DNA of 64,000 bases from Ryuthela nishihirai (GCA_038380435.1 JAWZYU010000019.1:31893801-31957800), one strand, 5' to 3'; shown: positions 32,490 to 44,469, counted from the first letter of the stretch. The notes: a model not told the origin generated them from the letters alone. Numbers and translations: made by a program.

Positions 32490-34230
32490 TTCCGAAAATT
32501 ATTTTTAAAGTAAAAATTTGTTAGAATTATATTTGTGCTAGCAGACTGTCTACTACTCTGATAAATTGTAATTGCTTAAAATAAAATGCTGCCTTCCATG
32601 TAAATCATTTTTACTGTTGGAAAGTTATACAAGGTTAGCGTATACATATTTCAGTTCAGTCATATATTCAAAGTGTGGACTTAGGACTTATGAAATAAAT
32701 CCACGTGGATATTAAAAGGAAATTGCCAATTAAGAGATCTGAGAGCGTCTTTATCATTACTTACAGTTTTATTATCCCTTGAGGATATTACTACTTCCTC
32801 ATACTTACATTAGATTTCCTTTTCTGAAATGCAACAGCTCATTACACATAAAATTCCGAATAAAATTGATTATAGAGTTTTCCTGATATAGATCTGTAAC
32901 AAATGTACATAAAGTCATATTATCTCCGTAATCGAGGCTGTAAAGAAACAGCTTCAAATGCGAAACAGGCAAAGCAATAATAAAAGAAATTATTAAGACA
33001 TTATTTTCCCATTTATCATGTGATGTTAGCGTAGGACGATTTGGGGAAGATACTAATGCAAAAATGTCTTTATCTCATGAATCATTTAAAGCGTTCGTTT
33101 GGTAATTCTTTCAAACTGTATAATGCCTCCAATTCATTCTTCTAATGAAGTATATAAATGGACACCAAATGTCACTTAATATTTATAAATCATATACTCA
33201 AAAATCAACGATCAAAGCATTTCGACTTTAATATGCAGATTACAGAGTCTATGTTCTCTATAGCTAGCTATCATTAAAACATGAAGCACAAGCGTTAATA
33301 AATTACGATCTGACCTCATTGAAAAGCACTGATCTCTTTGGAATACGAATTTACAACTCTCAGATGCGGTGGTAATCATGAAATTTCTGACAATATTATT
33401 GCATTCATTGTATTATCGGCGGTTAAGCTTAAATCCAATAGGTATATGCAACAGATGACTCCATCGCTTTTCGCAATCCATCAATTTTGGCTGTTATGAC
33501 GATTATTTGTGTTTCAAATCATTCGTCATCATGATGCAAGAGTGTAAGAGAAGGAAAGCGATGAACGATGGCCATCTTGCTGGATTCCTTACCCTCAAAC
33601 AGGGAGTTTAGACAGCGGCTTTAATTTTCTTTAATGAGGCACTCCTGCATCTCTTTTGGAAGCCGTGGCACCTGTAAGATTGGTTGATCGTGGAGGGAAA
33701 TGTGCTTGTTTAAGGAAGATGCCGTCTAAGAAGTAGGGATTATTTTGTCTTGTTTTCGTCTATGCAATTATTTTACAGTATGTGAGTACTTAAGAAATCT
33801 TTCATGGATGAAGTCAATATACAGATGTATGGTGAAGTAATATGAAAATCAGTGTTTTGATTACTTGGGAAGTATTTCTATGTAGTATTTCTACTATGGA
33901 ATGTAGTTTTTGTGTCAATAAAGATTATTATTATTATTTATTACGTTAATGCTTTTATATGTTGCTGTGTACTTAGTGTGATCATTTTAATTTCGAGGAC
34001 AGCGGGACACTTTGTACAAGATCCTACACAGAAATCGAGACTTCTAGCCTTCTCAGTTTTCACGTACTTTTCGATGTCAGACGATAAACCCGTGACCAAC
34101 GGAAAGTAGTGAACAGGATTTTTCGCAGTACACTTCATTGTCTATTTCGATTTGTTAAGAAATGGAAATATTTTCTGTAGATTAGTTTTAAGAATATACT
34201 ACCGATTTTTTTCTACTCGTTTTCAAGACT
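32490..34230. other. Repeat-poor island
   Basis: This is one of the longest stretches free of any element I can recognise. There is a short TTA-type microsatellite near 33920-33945 preceded by AATAAAG. No coding signal was found. The subsegment 33480-33740 has a more balanced composition and could be conserved non-coding sequence or an exon; neither can be shown here. Confidence 0.5.
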
Positions 34231-34242
34231 TCAAGACCACGT

Positions 34243-34634
34243 GAGGGGGCGGGGGTGGCTCAGTCGGTAGCGCGCCAGGCTCGTAATCTGTAGTTCCCAG
34301 GTTCGAGTCCCAGCTGGGTCAGCGTTGAGATCTATCTCCGCAAAATTTCCCGCCCTGCCCACGGTCAGTAGGGGACACCGATGGGCTTGGAAAGGTCGCC
34401 GCCCGTCGGATGGGACGTTAAGCCGTGGTCCCGTGTGCGGGAGAGCCATACCCTGTGCACGTTAAAGAACACGCTGGATGGCCTTGACGGGAGCCTACCA
34501 TCTGTTTCCTAACAGCTGTTCCAGTGGGTCCCCTCCCCCAACCTTCTCTGAGCCTTCGGGGTCCATGTGACCTGGCCATTTAGCCCATGGTGTGCAAAAA
34601 AGTGCCGCTCAGAGGTAAAACAACCCAACCCAAA
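34243..34634 (+). mobile_element. SINE-A, full-length, GATCT subtype
   Basis: The TSD TCAAGACCACGT is at 34231-34242 and 34635-34646. It shares diagnostic changes with the copy at 38186: GAGATCTATCTCC, AAATTTCCCGCC, GGGAGCCTACCATC and TTTCCTAACAGC. These two define a subfamily. Confidence 0.96.
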
Positions 34635-34799
34635 TCAAGACCACGTACAATAAAAAATAATGAAAAATATACAACTAGAAAAATTATTATTAACGCATTA
34701 AACAATAAAGTACGAAGAGAAAGAAAATCTACGAAATCTATCATTCTTTAGCACCCGTCAGTTTGACCAGTGTGTTACCTAATCGCAGGCTCATACAGA

Positions 34800-35035
34800 C
34801 CCTGATTTAGAAAAAAATCTAAGGGGGAGGGAGGGGCAAGAGACTGGATTTCCAATGCAGCATAATATTTACCTCTCCGTTTTACAGGCCTCTAAATATT
34901 TCTTTAAAAAATGCATAAAATATGAATGTTTAATAATTTTTCGCCTTTATTACCTTTCCAAACATTTTAAAAGGGTGAAGAGATGGTCCTTTCCCCCCCC
35001 CCCAGATCCCACACTGGGATCATATATAGCCACAC
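34800..35035 (+). repeat. Dispersed repeat, related to 45585-45790
   Basis: It shares GGGAGGG, then CTGGATTTCCA, TAATATTTACCTC and TTTTACAGGCC with 45585-45790 in the same orientation, at roughly 75 percent by eye. Both end in a C/G-rich run. The family is unknown. Confidence 0.6.
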
Positions 35036-35189
35036 TACTATGAGTCATAGAATCATGAACATAAGAGTATCCTTGAATTTGAATCCATGTATGCTTACAC
35101 ATGTATGCAAGTGTGCATGAATTGACGGTTAGAGTGCTAAAACTACTAATAGAAATTAAAATTAAAAAAGCGGGAAAATTACAAATTGA

Positions 35190-36080
35190 ACTTTATCAAT
35201 TTTTCCGCGCCCTTTTTCCCACTCTAGAGTAGAAAATTGAACGTTTGATGGTGGAATGCAAAGGTCATGAGGCTTCCATAGGCACCAGTGAGCTGATTCC
35301 TTACACTTAGGTGTGTGGGAAAAATGCAATTCTTCCTATTTAAGAGAGTATTGTCTGTTTTTGAAAATTAATGAAAAAATTTTCTCAGTTTGAATCATAT
35401 TACGATTCACACTTCCGTACCTCGTAAAACTGTGCCCTCTAATGAGGGAAAAAATTTAAAAAAATCGCAAAATTTTAAACGAATATTGCAAGCAATGTTT
35501 TTATGCTAGAAAATTGTAATTTTGATGGAAGAATATAAAAGGCAACGAGGATTTCATTGGCAGCAATGAGTTAACCCTTTATTCTCCCCCCTCCCCCCCA
35601 GGGAGAAACGCAACTGTTCAGAGATAATTGGGAAATACTTTTTCAGTTGGATTGGTACTAAAGAAATATTACAATTCACATTTTTCAAATCCTTAGGTAG
35701 TTTTGATTTACATCGTTATAGGGCGCTAAATGTGGAAAAGGCGACTTTTTTTTTTACGAATATTGCAAGAGCATTTTATGGTAGAAATTTGAAATTTCGG
35801 TAGTAGAGTGTCAAGGGATATTCCACTGACAGAAATAAAATGCCCCTTTTTCTCAGTAGGGTGTGCGAAAAATATCTTTTTAATATTAAGGAATGAAAGA
35901 AAAATACTTTTTATATTGCATAAATATACCAATAAAATACTATCTGAATTTTTCCCAATCATTCATTTTTTCGAATTAAAGCTTTAAAGAGTGCAAAACT
36001 AGGTAAACCGAAAACTCCATTCTCTTTGAAAACGAGATTTCCATATTACCCAGAGGGATGTTAGTTTTCTAGTTTCTTAT
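35190..36080 (+). repeat. Tandem array, ~276-bp unit, about 3 copies
   Basis: A landmark of the form GATGGNNGAAT...AAGG...CATTGGCAGCAATGAG occurs at 35247, 35524 and 35799, giving spacings of 277 and 275. Each unit also has AAACGAATATTGCAAGCAAT and a TTACGATTCACACTTCC block. Single diverged copies lie at 6260, 10905 and 63380-63830. Unrecognised; it could be the remains of a satellite-like element. Confidence 0.75.
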
Positions 36081-36430
36081 TGTAATTAATCCAGGATTTA
36101 ATTTATACTGTCATTTGATAGTATAAACTATGAACAAATGTAATAACTGAGTTTAGATCGACAGGCTTACGTTTGAATGGAAAATACCATTGATAGATTG
36201 ATGATCATGTTAACCTTTGCTCTTATTTGCTTATTATACCCGCCATAGTAAAATGTGGCTTGTATTCGTGTATTGGGGGTCACTAGGTAAATCGTTAAAT
36301 GTACTTACATATTGTCATCTGACCTGGCTGGAAATAATGATTTTTAATATCAGTGCAAAGGTTAACAACGTTTCCAAACAGTATGCCTCACTATATAATC
36401 ATTAAACTGATACTCCAATCTAAAATAGCT

Positions 36431-36791
36431 GAGGCGTGGGTGGCTCAGTCGGTAGCGCGTCAGGCTCGTATTCTATAATTCCCAGGTTCGAGTCCTAGCT
36501 GCGTCAGAGTCGAGATTTATCTCAGCTAAACACTCACCTTTTTCCTTGGTCAGTAGGGGACACTGATGCGCTTGGTAAAGGACGTTAAGCCATGATCCCG
36601 TGTGCGGGAGAGCCATACCCTGTGCACGACAAAGAACACGCTGCATGACCTTGATGGAATGCTACCATCTGTCTTTCAACAGCTGTTCCAATGGATCTCC
36701 TCCCCCAACCTTCTCTGAGCCTTCGGCGTCCTTGTGACCTGGCCATTTAGCCCATGGTGTGCAAAAAAGTGCTGCTCAGAAGTAAAACAAC
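36431..36791 (+). mobile_element. SINE-A, intermediate age
   Basis: A 16-bp TSD, CCAATCTAAAATAGCT and CCAATCTAAAATAACT, lies at 36415-36430 and 36792-36807. The TSD lost only one base of identity, but the body has a deletion of about 20 bp (GGTAAAGGACGTTAAGC replaces the CCGCCGTCCGTCGGATGGG block). Confidence 0.94.
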
Positions 36792-37002
36792 CCAATCTAA
36801 AATAACTAATGAAATACTTTTTTTTTTCGTTTTTTTTTTACTTATGAAATACACTTTTAGCTATTTTTATCCATCAACATCCAGAAGTTCTACCTCGACA
36901 GGAGGTATCATTATTCATAAGTTCTACTTTGATGAAGGTTTGCTATCAGTTGTCTAATAGGTCCCCTTCGTTTACCTAGCTATGAGTCCTTGGGGCCCTT
37001 AG

Positions 37003-37835
37003 GGGTTGGGTTGTTTTTCCTTTGAGCTGTACTTTATTTGCGCAAAATGGGCTAAATCTCCAGGTCACAAGGACACCGAGGGCTCAGAGAAGGAGAGAAA
37101 AGGGTACCCATTGGACAGCTGTTAGGGTCAGATGTTGTCTTTAATGTGCACAGGGTATGGCTCTCTCTGCATATAGGGATCACGGCTTAACCTACCTGGG
37201 GCGGGGGTGGCTCAGTCGGTAGCACGCCAGGCTCGTAATCTGTAGTTCCCAGGTTCGAGTCCCAGCTGCGTCAGCGTTGAGATTTATCTCCGCAAAAATT
37301 CCCCGCCTTGCCCACGGTCAGTAGGGGACACCGATGGGCTTGGAAAGGCCGCCGTCCGTCGGATGGGACATTAAGCCGTGGCCCCGTGTGCGGGAGAGAC
37401 ATACCCTGTGCACGTTAAAGAACACGCTGGATGGCCTTGACGGGAGACTACCATCTGTCTCCCAACAGCTGTTCCAGTGGGTCCCCTCCCCCAACCTTCT
37501 CTGAGCCTTCGGGGTCCATGCGACCTGGCCATTTAGCCCATGGTGTGCAAAAAAGTGCCGCTCAGAGGTAAAACAACCCAACCCAACGCTTAACCTACCA
37601 TCTAATTGGCGCAATATAGCCATTGTTGCTCTTGCGCCATAAAATCCCAAATAACCAAGCCGAACCTCTCATCCGATGGACAATGGCCTTTCCAAGCGGT
37701 TTGTGCCCCCATCTGACCGATGGCAGAACGGGGAGTTTTGCTGAGATATATCTCAACATTGGCCCAGATGGGACTCGAACGTGGGAACTGCTGATTACAA
37801 GCCTAGGACGTTACCAACTAAGCTATCCACATCTC
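37003..37835 (-). mobile_element. SINE-A, old copy split by a younger SINE-A
   Basis: The tail half is 37003-37196 and the head half continues from 37588 to 37835. The copy also contains about 60 bp of foreign sequence (about 37604-37660, with GGCGCAATATAGCC and TTGCGCCATAAAATCCC). That insert has inverted GGCGCAA and TTGCGCC and interrupts the block before TCTCATCCGATGG. Confidence 0.88.
37197..37587 (+). mobile_element. SINE-A inserted into SINE-A
   Basis: It is a full young copy inserted in opposite orientation into the resident copy. A perfect 12-bp TSD, GCTTAACCTACC, lies at 37185-37196 and 37588-37599 and is made of the older element's own sequence. This gives a direct relative date. 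Confidence 0.96.
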
Positions 37836-38112
37836 AGCGTCATTATGACCTTGACATTTATTCCATTGTTGCAAAGAAGTAAAAAAAACCAACACCTAAA
37901 GTCTAGCACACTATTATTACCACAAAATTTAACAAAATTATTAACATCTTAACAGGAGGCTTTTATATATATGTTGAATTATTCCCATGGATCTCCTTCT
38001 CTACTAACTTTGAGCCCTAGAGAGGTTTGTGACATTGCTGGCTGTTTAGCCCATTGTTTTTGCATCTTTCGGGCACAAAAAATTTGCTTTCACAACTTTT
38101 GTACCTTTCGGT
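37836..38112 (+). mobile_element. Two SINE-A tail fragments
   Basis: 37836-37892 reads ATTATGACCTTGACATTTA to AAAACCAACACC. The second, 37985-38112, reads ATGGATCTCCTTCTCTACTA to TTAAAACAACC, with an insertion of about 50 bp. Both represent only the 3' quarter of the SINE. Confidence 0.6.
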
Positions 38113-38185
38113 GTTAAAACAACCATACATATTGTTATTATACCCAAATTCTTCATTCATAAATAACCTTATTACCTAGAACAAG

Positions 38186-38568
38186 GGGGAGGGGGTGGCT
38201 CAGTCGGTAGCGCGCCAGGCTCGTAATCTGTAGTTCCCAGGTTCGAGTCCCAGCTGGGTCAGCGTTGAGATCTATCTCCGCAAAATTTCCCGCCCTGCCC
38301 ACGGTCAGTAGGGGACACCGATGGGCATGGAAAGGCCGCCGTCCGTCGGATGGGACGTTAAGCCGTGGCCCCGTGTGCGGGAGAGCCATACCCCGTGCAC
38401 GTTAAAGAACACGCTGGATGGCCTTGACGGGAGCCTACCATCCGTTTCCTAACAGCTGTTCCAGTGGGTCCCCTGCCCCAAACTTCTCTGAGCCTTCGGG
38501 GTCCATGTGACCTGGCCATTTAGCCCATGGTGTGCAAAAAAGTGCCGCTCAGTGGTAAAACAACCCAA
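38186..38568 (+). mobile_element. SINE-A, full-length, GATCT subtype
   Basis: The TSD is CCTAGAACAAG at 38175-38185 and CCTACAACAAG at 38569-38579. It carries the subfamily changes seen at 34243, with further private ones (GGGCATGGAAAGG; AGTGGTAAAAC). Confidence 0.95.
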
Positions 38569-38579
38569 CCTACAACAAG

Positions 38580-40148
38580 CAACTTATAGCAGAACTTCAA
38601 ATGGACAAAACACAATAACCTGAGGGAATAACCTTCATGTGTTGACAGGAAACGACGATCCTTTTGGGTAACGACCTTCTGTTCAACGCCTTTTGGTCCA
38701 ACGAGCATCCCTACACCCACAACGCTGGAAGAGCATTATGTTGCGGGTTGGGCTGCTTTTCGTGGCGTGGGAGGATCTCTGTATTCATGTCTGTTTGCAA
38801 ATGCCAACGGTTATCTAGTCATCATCATCTTGCTGATACTCGAGGAAGACAGGGTGCAAGCTTTAAGAGTGGGTGATCTACTTGCTAATATAAGGTCATT
38901 TAGGTGAAGCAGCTCTCTAGCCCCGCAGGAAATTGCTAGTAGTAAGGAAACTAGGGCGTGGAAGTTGAGTGTCTGACTAATGTTTGGCTAGACGATCAAG
39001 TTTATCTCTGGTACAAATCTACTGATGAAAGTAAGGGTACTTTATTTTAATTTAATATATAAAGTAGCTGAGGAACTGACGACCTCACCTCAAGTGTTAA
39101 CTCTTCATAGATAAAACACCTGATAGCATCTTGGAGTAGATAAGATGTCAGTAGGAGAGTTCAAAGATGCCGAATATGGAGGCTCTTGAAGAGCTATGGT
39201 TAGCATATCCGGGGTCAAGCATTTTCTTAAAAGTAATGAGATGATGCCATTTTCCTTTTTCTTCACACTGAGGCCTGCAAGCTTTGTCCATTAGATAGTT
39301 TATTATTGTTATCTGCTTGATTTATGACAAGAGTCATTCATGCCAAAAATTAAAGTCAGAAACCTTTTTTAACTCACAAGTCATCCAACGTTTTTATTTA
39401 TGCAGAGCGGTATTAGTGGAAGATGATACGCCGATAAAAGTGTGAATTCAGAATTGTAAATGACCTTTTGGAGCAACATTACGAAAATGATGAAAATGAT
39501 TCCGAAACTAAATAAAGATGACACAGAATGTTAATGCAGAATGGTAACTTCTGACTCAACGCTGGAGAATGGATTCTGCAGAGGAGTTTCCGTCATATGT
39601 GTTGAAAGGGAGCACTTGCACCAGAATCCATGAATACACGGGGGCGTATTCAAGCTAAATATTAGTTCATTTTGTTTGAAAAAATGTTATTTCACCGGAG
39701 GATCTTTATGATAATTGATAATTACTTTCATAAATTAATCGTCGAAATATCGAGAGAATTTCTGATAACTAATAATTTACTTCATAAATTAAACGTTGGT
39801 GCATAACAAAATAGATTTTCATGTTATTTTTGAAAATTAAAATCAACAACAACAAGACTTCAACGTTTATGGGACTTTATGTCTTAAACTGAGAGAGTAA
39901 CTGGTGAAAGGAACGGAGTGAAGGAGTAGAGAGGAAGTGACATAATATGAGGTCTCCAAGACACTTCTAGTTAGGAGTTATCGTTTCAAATAGAGACGTT
40001 ATGCTTGGCAATCCTTCAGACATTTCCTTTTTTTTTTTATGGGAGAGAAACCCTTATTGTGGTTTTAAGTTATAATATGAAACTGTACTTCGTATTTGGT
40101 GCTAATGATTCGATAATGCGTCAGACCCCTAACTTGATATTTCTAGAT
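38580..40148. other. No recognisable gene or element
   Basis: This is mixed-composition sequence with frames under 80 codons and no match to the repeat families in this window. I saw no terminal repeats or microsatellites of note beyond a T run at 40030. Confidence 0.5.
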
Positions 40149-40149
40149 T

Positions 40150-41030
40150 TGGGTCGGTTGTGGGTTGTTTTACTGTGAGCTCCACTTTTGCACACAGTGT
40201 GATAAATGGCCAGATCACAAAGACCACAAGGGCTCAGAGACGTTTGGGGGACTGGACAGCTGCTAGCATACATACGTACATATCACACATCAACAATTGA
40301 ATATTCCTTCAAGGAGAACTCTCGTTTCCCCGAAGACTCATTCAGGCACTTTTGATAGTTTTCATTTCTTTTTTTTGATAGTCAACTTTCTTTTTTTTTA
40401 TATTAATATTTATATTATTTTTTTAATTTTATAAGGAATTTAAACAGTCTATGTTCTTTAGAAAATTAATTAGTAGATTATAGTATATGTGTTTAACTGC
40501 TTTTTCATTTGGCTCAAGGATTGATTGAAAGTTAAATTGATTAGTTTTATGTTTTCTGAGTTTTTGGAAGTATTTCTTTCTTTCTTCTGTAAATTCTTTA
40601 CATTGAAAGTTTATGTGTTCTATTGTTTGTGGTTCATTACATTTTAGACAATTTGGTGAATTTATTTTATTCATTTTAAAGAGCATGGTTTTTGTTAGTG
40701 CTAGGTTGGCTTTGATTCTTAATATTATGCTAATTTCCCTTTTTTGTAATCCATAATTGATGGATTTATTAATTTTATGTGAAGTAGCTTCCCGTTAAGG
40801 CCAACCAGTGTTCTTTAACACGTACAGAGTATGGCTCTCCTGCATACTAAGGCACGGTTTAACATCTCATCCAGAGGAACGTTGTCTTTCCAAGGCCATC
40901 GGTGTTCCCTACTGACAAAGAGCAGGGCGAAGAATTTTATAGAGATAAATCTCAACATTGGTCCTGAGACTCGAACTGGGAACTTCAGATTGCAAACTGG
41001 CCTGCTACCAGCTGAGCCATCCCCGCCCCT
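40150..41030 (-). mobile_element. SINE-A, old copy split by LINE 3
   Basis: The tail half at about 40150-40270 reads from TGGGTTGTTTTAC to GGACAGCTGCTAGCATAC. The rest resumes at about 40784 (AGTAGCTTCCCGTTAAGGCC) and runs to the head ending CTGAGCCATCCCCGCCCC. The two halves are in the right order and orientation to be one SINE interrupted by about 500 bp. Confidence 0.8.
40285..40783 (-). pseudogene. LINE 3, 3'-end fragment in SINE-A
   Basis: The minus-strand frame has REISIILRIKANLALTKT, then NSPNCLKCNEPQTIEHINFQ. This Cys/His pattern (CLKC...H...C) is typical of the C-terminal end of I/jockey-type LINEs after the RNase H. The copy is severely 5'-truncated, as in target-primed reverse transcription. 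The left end is AT-rich (its 3' end). No exact TSD found. Confidence 0.72.
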
Positions 41031-41056
41031 TAGATTTGAGTAACCATTGTGTATAT

Positions 41057-41352
41057 GCGTTGAGATTTTCTCCGCTAATTCCCGACCTATCCTAGGTGAG
41101 AAACTGGACACGAGGTTCATAGAAAAGTCGAGTTCGTCGGATGGGATGCTAAGATTCAGGAAAGCCACATTTTTGCACACGTTAAAAATCACCCTAGATT
41201 ATATTAACGGGAGGCTTATATCTGAATCTTAACAATTGTCCAGTCCTCTACTCAACTTTGAATTCTTGGGGTCTTTGTGACCGTGCTGCTTATCCCATTG
41301 TGTATGCAGAAGTGCCTATTACAGGCTGAATAACTTAAAAATCCAATCCCAA
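41057..41352 (+). mobile_element. SINE-A, very old partial copy
   Basis: It runs from GTTGAGATTTTCTCCGCTAA through GTCGGATGGGATGCTAAG to CAATCCCAACTC. The tRNA head is missing. Orientation is opposite to the copy ending at 41030, only about 27 bp away. Confidence 0.75.
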
Positions 41353-41663
41353 CTCTTAGAGTTTAAGTTTTATACTTTCCATGTGCAGTGCTTGATGAAA
41401 GAGACAGATAAAAGAAATATCTAAAATAATATTTATTTACTTCGTCAGCAGACCATAGAATTAGTTTCGATAACAAAAAAAAATACCTGATGAAAAAAAG
41501 GTTAGCAATATAAGCTAATAACTTTCCTTATACTCCCTTATTAACATTACAAGAATAGCAAAATATAAATCGAAAATAGTAACAGAAGAACAACACTATT
41601 AAATGCAATTTTCTAATAATTTGATACTTAATACCAACTACGTAAATATAAAAATGAATTAAA

Positions 41664-41850
41664 TATTTCCTCAAGTAGCTACTTGCCAAAGAGGTCTGAC
41701 AGGAGCCTGTCAGTTTATATGCCATAGTAGAAGGTCTGTGAGGATGGGTGGACCTCAGCAGAATGACAATATAAATACCTTACCTGGGGTTCGAACCTAG
41801 GACCCCTTGATTAGTAGCCAAGCACGCTAACCACTCGGCTATGGGACGGC
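41664..41850 (-). mobile_element. SINE-B, nearly complete
   Basis: It runs from TCCTCAAGTAGCTACTTGCC at the left to the head (CGGCTATGGGACGGC) at the right, with the body CTGACAGGAGCCTGTCAG intact. Box B, read in reverse, is GGTTCGAACCTAGG-like. Confidence 0.87.
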
Positions 41851-41859
41851 GTACCCTCA

Positions 41860-43795
41860 TTAAATTGATAAAATGCATACATTCTTATCTATACCAGTAT
41901 AACATAAATGTCAGGCTTGTACAAGGATTTATTGAAATGTATCTTAGATGTCTAACACTAAAAAATCCAAACACAATATCAAGGTCAAAATAAGACCAAC
42001 TACAATCCTAAGACAGGATAAATAATTTTTAAACTAGAACTGTAAGTATTGTTTGTCTAAAAAAACAATACTCAACATATAACTGTATAACATAAATATT
42101 CGTTTTCAAATCAGAATTTTTAGACTGAACGTAAAAGCATCAAGAGTTTCCAGAAATGCACTCAGTGTGTATATCATCGAAAGAAATCCAAACGCAATAA
42201 AAACTATTTAGTATACTAAAAAGATTGCTTTCAACTTCAAGTCATATAATTTTAAACCAGAATGCTTAGGCTTAACACGAGAGTACCAAGAATTTCGATA
42301 AATGCACTCAAAATGTGTAAGAAAAAAATGTGTAAAGAAATCCAAAACTAGAAATAAATTAAAGAAAAAAAACAAAGATTGCTAGAGGAGAGTTCATAGA
42401 AATTCCAGGGTGTAGGGAGGGTAAACTGAGCCCTCTCCCTTCTCTTTACGAGCCCGATTTAAATTTTATCTCTCTCCGTGTTCACAGATTTACTGGTAAG
42501 TGGAAAGTGGAAATTTACTGGTAAAGTGATAGCATGGATAGATAAGAATGTAAAGTGAGGGAACGGAAAGAACTGCAATGAGGGGAAATGAAAAGAAATT
42601 AATCAGGAAAGGGAACTAGTCATAGAGGGAGAAAAGAGAAACAGAGTGAGCCAATATCAGAGGGAAGAGTTAAAATAGAAAAAGTTCTTTTCTTAAACTC
42701 ATGATCGGATTAAGAGCATTTTGTCCGCAACAATAATAAAAACTCGGAATTGCATTTTTTTTTATGAGAGGGAAAAAGATTTGAGAGATTTACTAAATGT
42801 AATATTTTTCTTCTTATTATTTATTTATTTTTCTTTAATTACATCAAAAAGTTCACTCAATAATTACGAAAATGAAGTCAATATTTTTGCGTGGTTAATA
42901 AAAATTAATTAAATTATAAGAAGTTCAGGATGTTACGAAGTTTGTCTTATCTTTGATCGCGCGAGTAGGATTATAATATTTGATATCTTATAGAGATAAG
43001 AAAATTTCATGCGGGGGGAGGGCTATGCTTTAATTATCTTCGAATTTTTCATTCTTTCACCTTTCTGCTTCTTTCTCTCTTTCATTGGAATGGTAAATAA
43101 AAATATTAAATATTTATCTCCTTAAAAGGAGGCCATTACGTTAATCTGGCCTTGCTGAAACTTCCTTAAGACACATTTTTAAGTTCAGATATGTATATTA
43201 CCTCTTTTGCAACATTGGCTCGTAAGTTACACAGTCAAATAATGACTGATTGGTTTCGATTTATGTAAATTGCCACCTCTGTATCTGTATCATTCAAGCA
43301 CTGCAACTTCTGATACGTTTAAAAAGTTCTTTTTTGTGTCATTAGATGGCGCTTTAATACCATCTGCTTTTTAAGCTTAGTCTCGTGCACCAAGTGATCA
43401 ACGAATTCGAATAATATTGATGGTAACGTCAATTTTTCTAATCTTATCACTCAGAGTCAGCTTTTTTAAAAAATGAAATGATGTAACTTGGCTTAAAGAC
43501 AGGAGCAGTGGATTCTGGAAAAATAGCAGATTGTCCAATCCATCATTTCTTTATTGATTATGCTTCGAATGATCTAATTTACGCATTGCACAGTTCATCC
43601 CCGTGATGGTGGGGTCAGACAATTTAATGGTCACTATACAATAAAAAAAAATTCTTTAATGCATGAAGATTTGGTGCAGTAAACATTAGAGAAAAGGATT
43701 GATATGAATGTCGTATTGAAAATATCAGAGAACAGAAGGGTAAAATTGTATTTCCAAAAATTACTGTTTATTACGATACGTGGAATTTTCAAAAG
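41860..43795. other. No recognisable gene or element
   Basis: AT-rich sequence. A purine-rich stretch at 42500-42680 (GGAAAGTGG, GAGGGAAAAGAGAAAC) has local GTGGAAATTTACTGGTAA duplications. No gene or shared repeat was seen. Confidence 0.5.
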
Positions 43796-43811
43796 CTTCG
43801 AATTGTTTTGT

Positions 43812-44080
43812 CAGTAGGAGACACCGATGGACTTGAAAAGGCCGCCGTCCGTCGGACGGGACGTTAAGCCGTGGCCCCGTGTGCGGGAGAGCCATACCCT
43901 GTGCACGTTAAAGAACACGCTGGATGGCCTTGACGGGAGGCTACCATCTGTCTCCCAACAGCTGTTCCAGTGGGTCCCCTCCCCCAACCTTCTCTGAGCC
44001 TTCGGGGTCCATGTGACCTGGCCATTTAGCCCATGGTGTGCAAAAAAGTGCCGCTCAGAGGTAAAACAACCCAACCCAAC
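43812..44080 (+). mobile_element. SINE-A, young but 5'-truncated, with intact TSD
   Basis: The copy starts at CAGTAGGAGACACCGATGG, without head or first body block. It nevertheless has a perfect 14-bp TSD, TCGAATTGTTTTGT, at 43798-43811 and 44081-44094. Truncation therefore happened during insertion, as in LINE-type target-primed reverse transcription. The body is nearly consensus. Confidence 0.95.
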
Positions 44081-44127
44081 TCGAATTGTTTTGTTTCGGT
44101 TTCAAAATTTTCAGAATTTTAGAAATA

Positions 44128-44461
44128 CAGTGGACCCCCGATATAACGCGCATGTCGGGCGGGAAACAATACCCGCGTTATAAGGTGAACCGCGTTATAC
44201 CGAGAGGCGCGGTGGCGACACAATAAATTTCACACTGTAAGCTTTTCTTTTACTCATCATGCATACAATAATTAAACACTATTCAAACTACATGCAGGAA
44301 CTCAATACATACACAATTACTCAATACGCAGTAACAATAAAATGCGATACTCACTAAGGCCGCACGGACCTGTATAAACATGTTTGAACTTATCGCGAAC
44401 ATCGCCCGCGCTATAACCGAGTGCGCGGTATAGCGAGCAGCGCTATAACGAAGGTCCACTG
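44128..44461. mobile_element. Pogo/Tigger-like MITE, 334 bp
   Basis: The termini are CAGTGGACCCCCGATATAAC and, in reverse from the right, CAGTGGACCTTCGTTATAGC. They are flanked by TA (44126-44127; 44462-44463). Subterminal regions are rich in CGCGTTATA and CGCTATAAC motifs. There is no coding capacity. The pogo/Tigger-type assignment rests on the TA target and GGACC-type termini and is tentative. Confidence 0.82.
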
Positions 44462-44469
44462 TATTTTAC

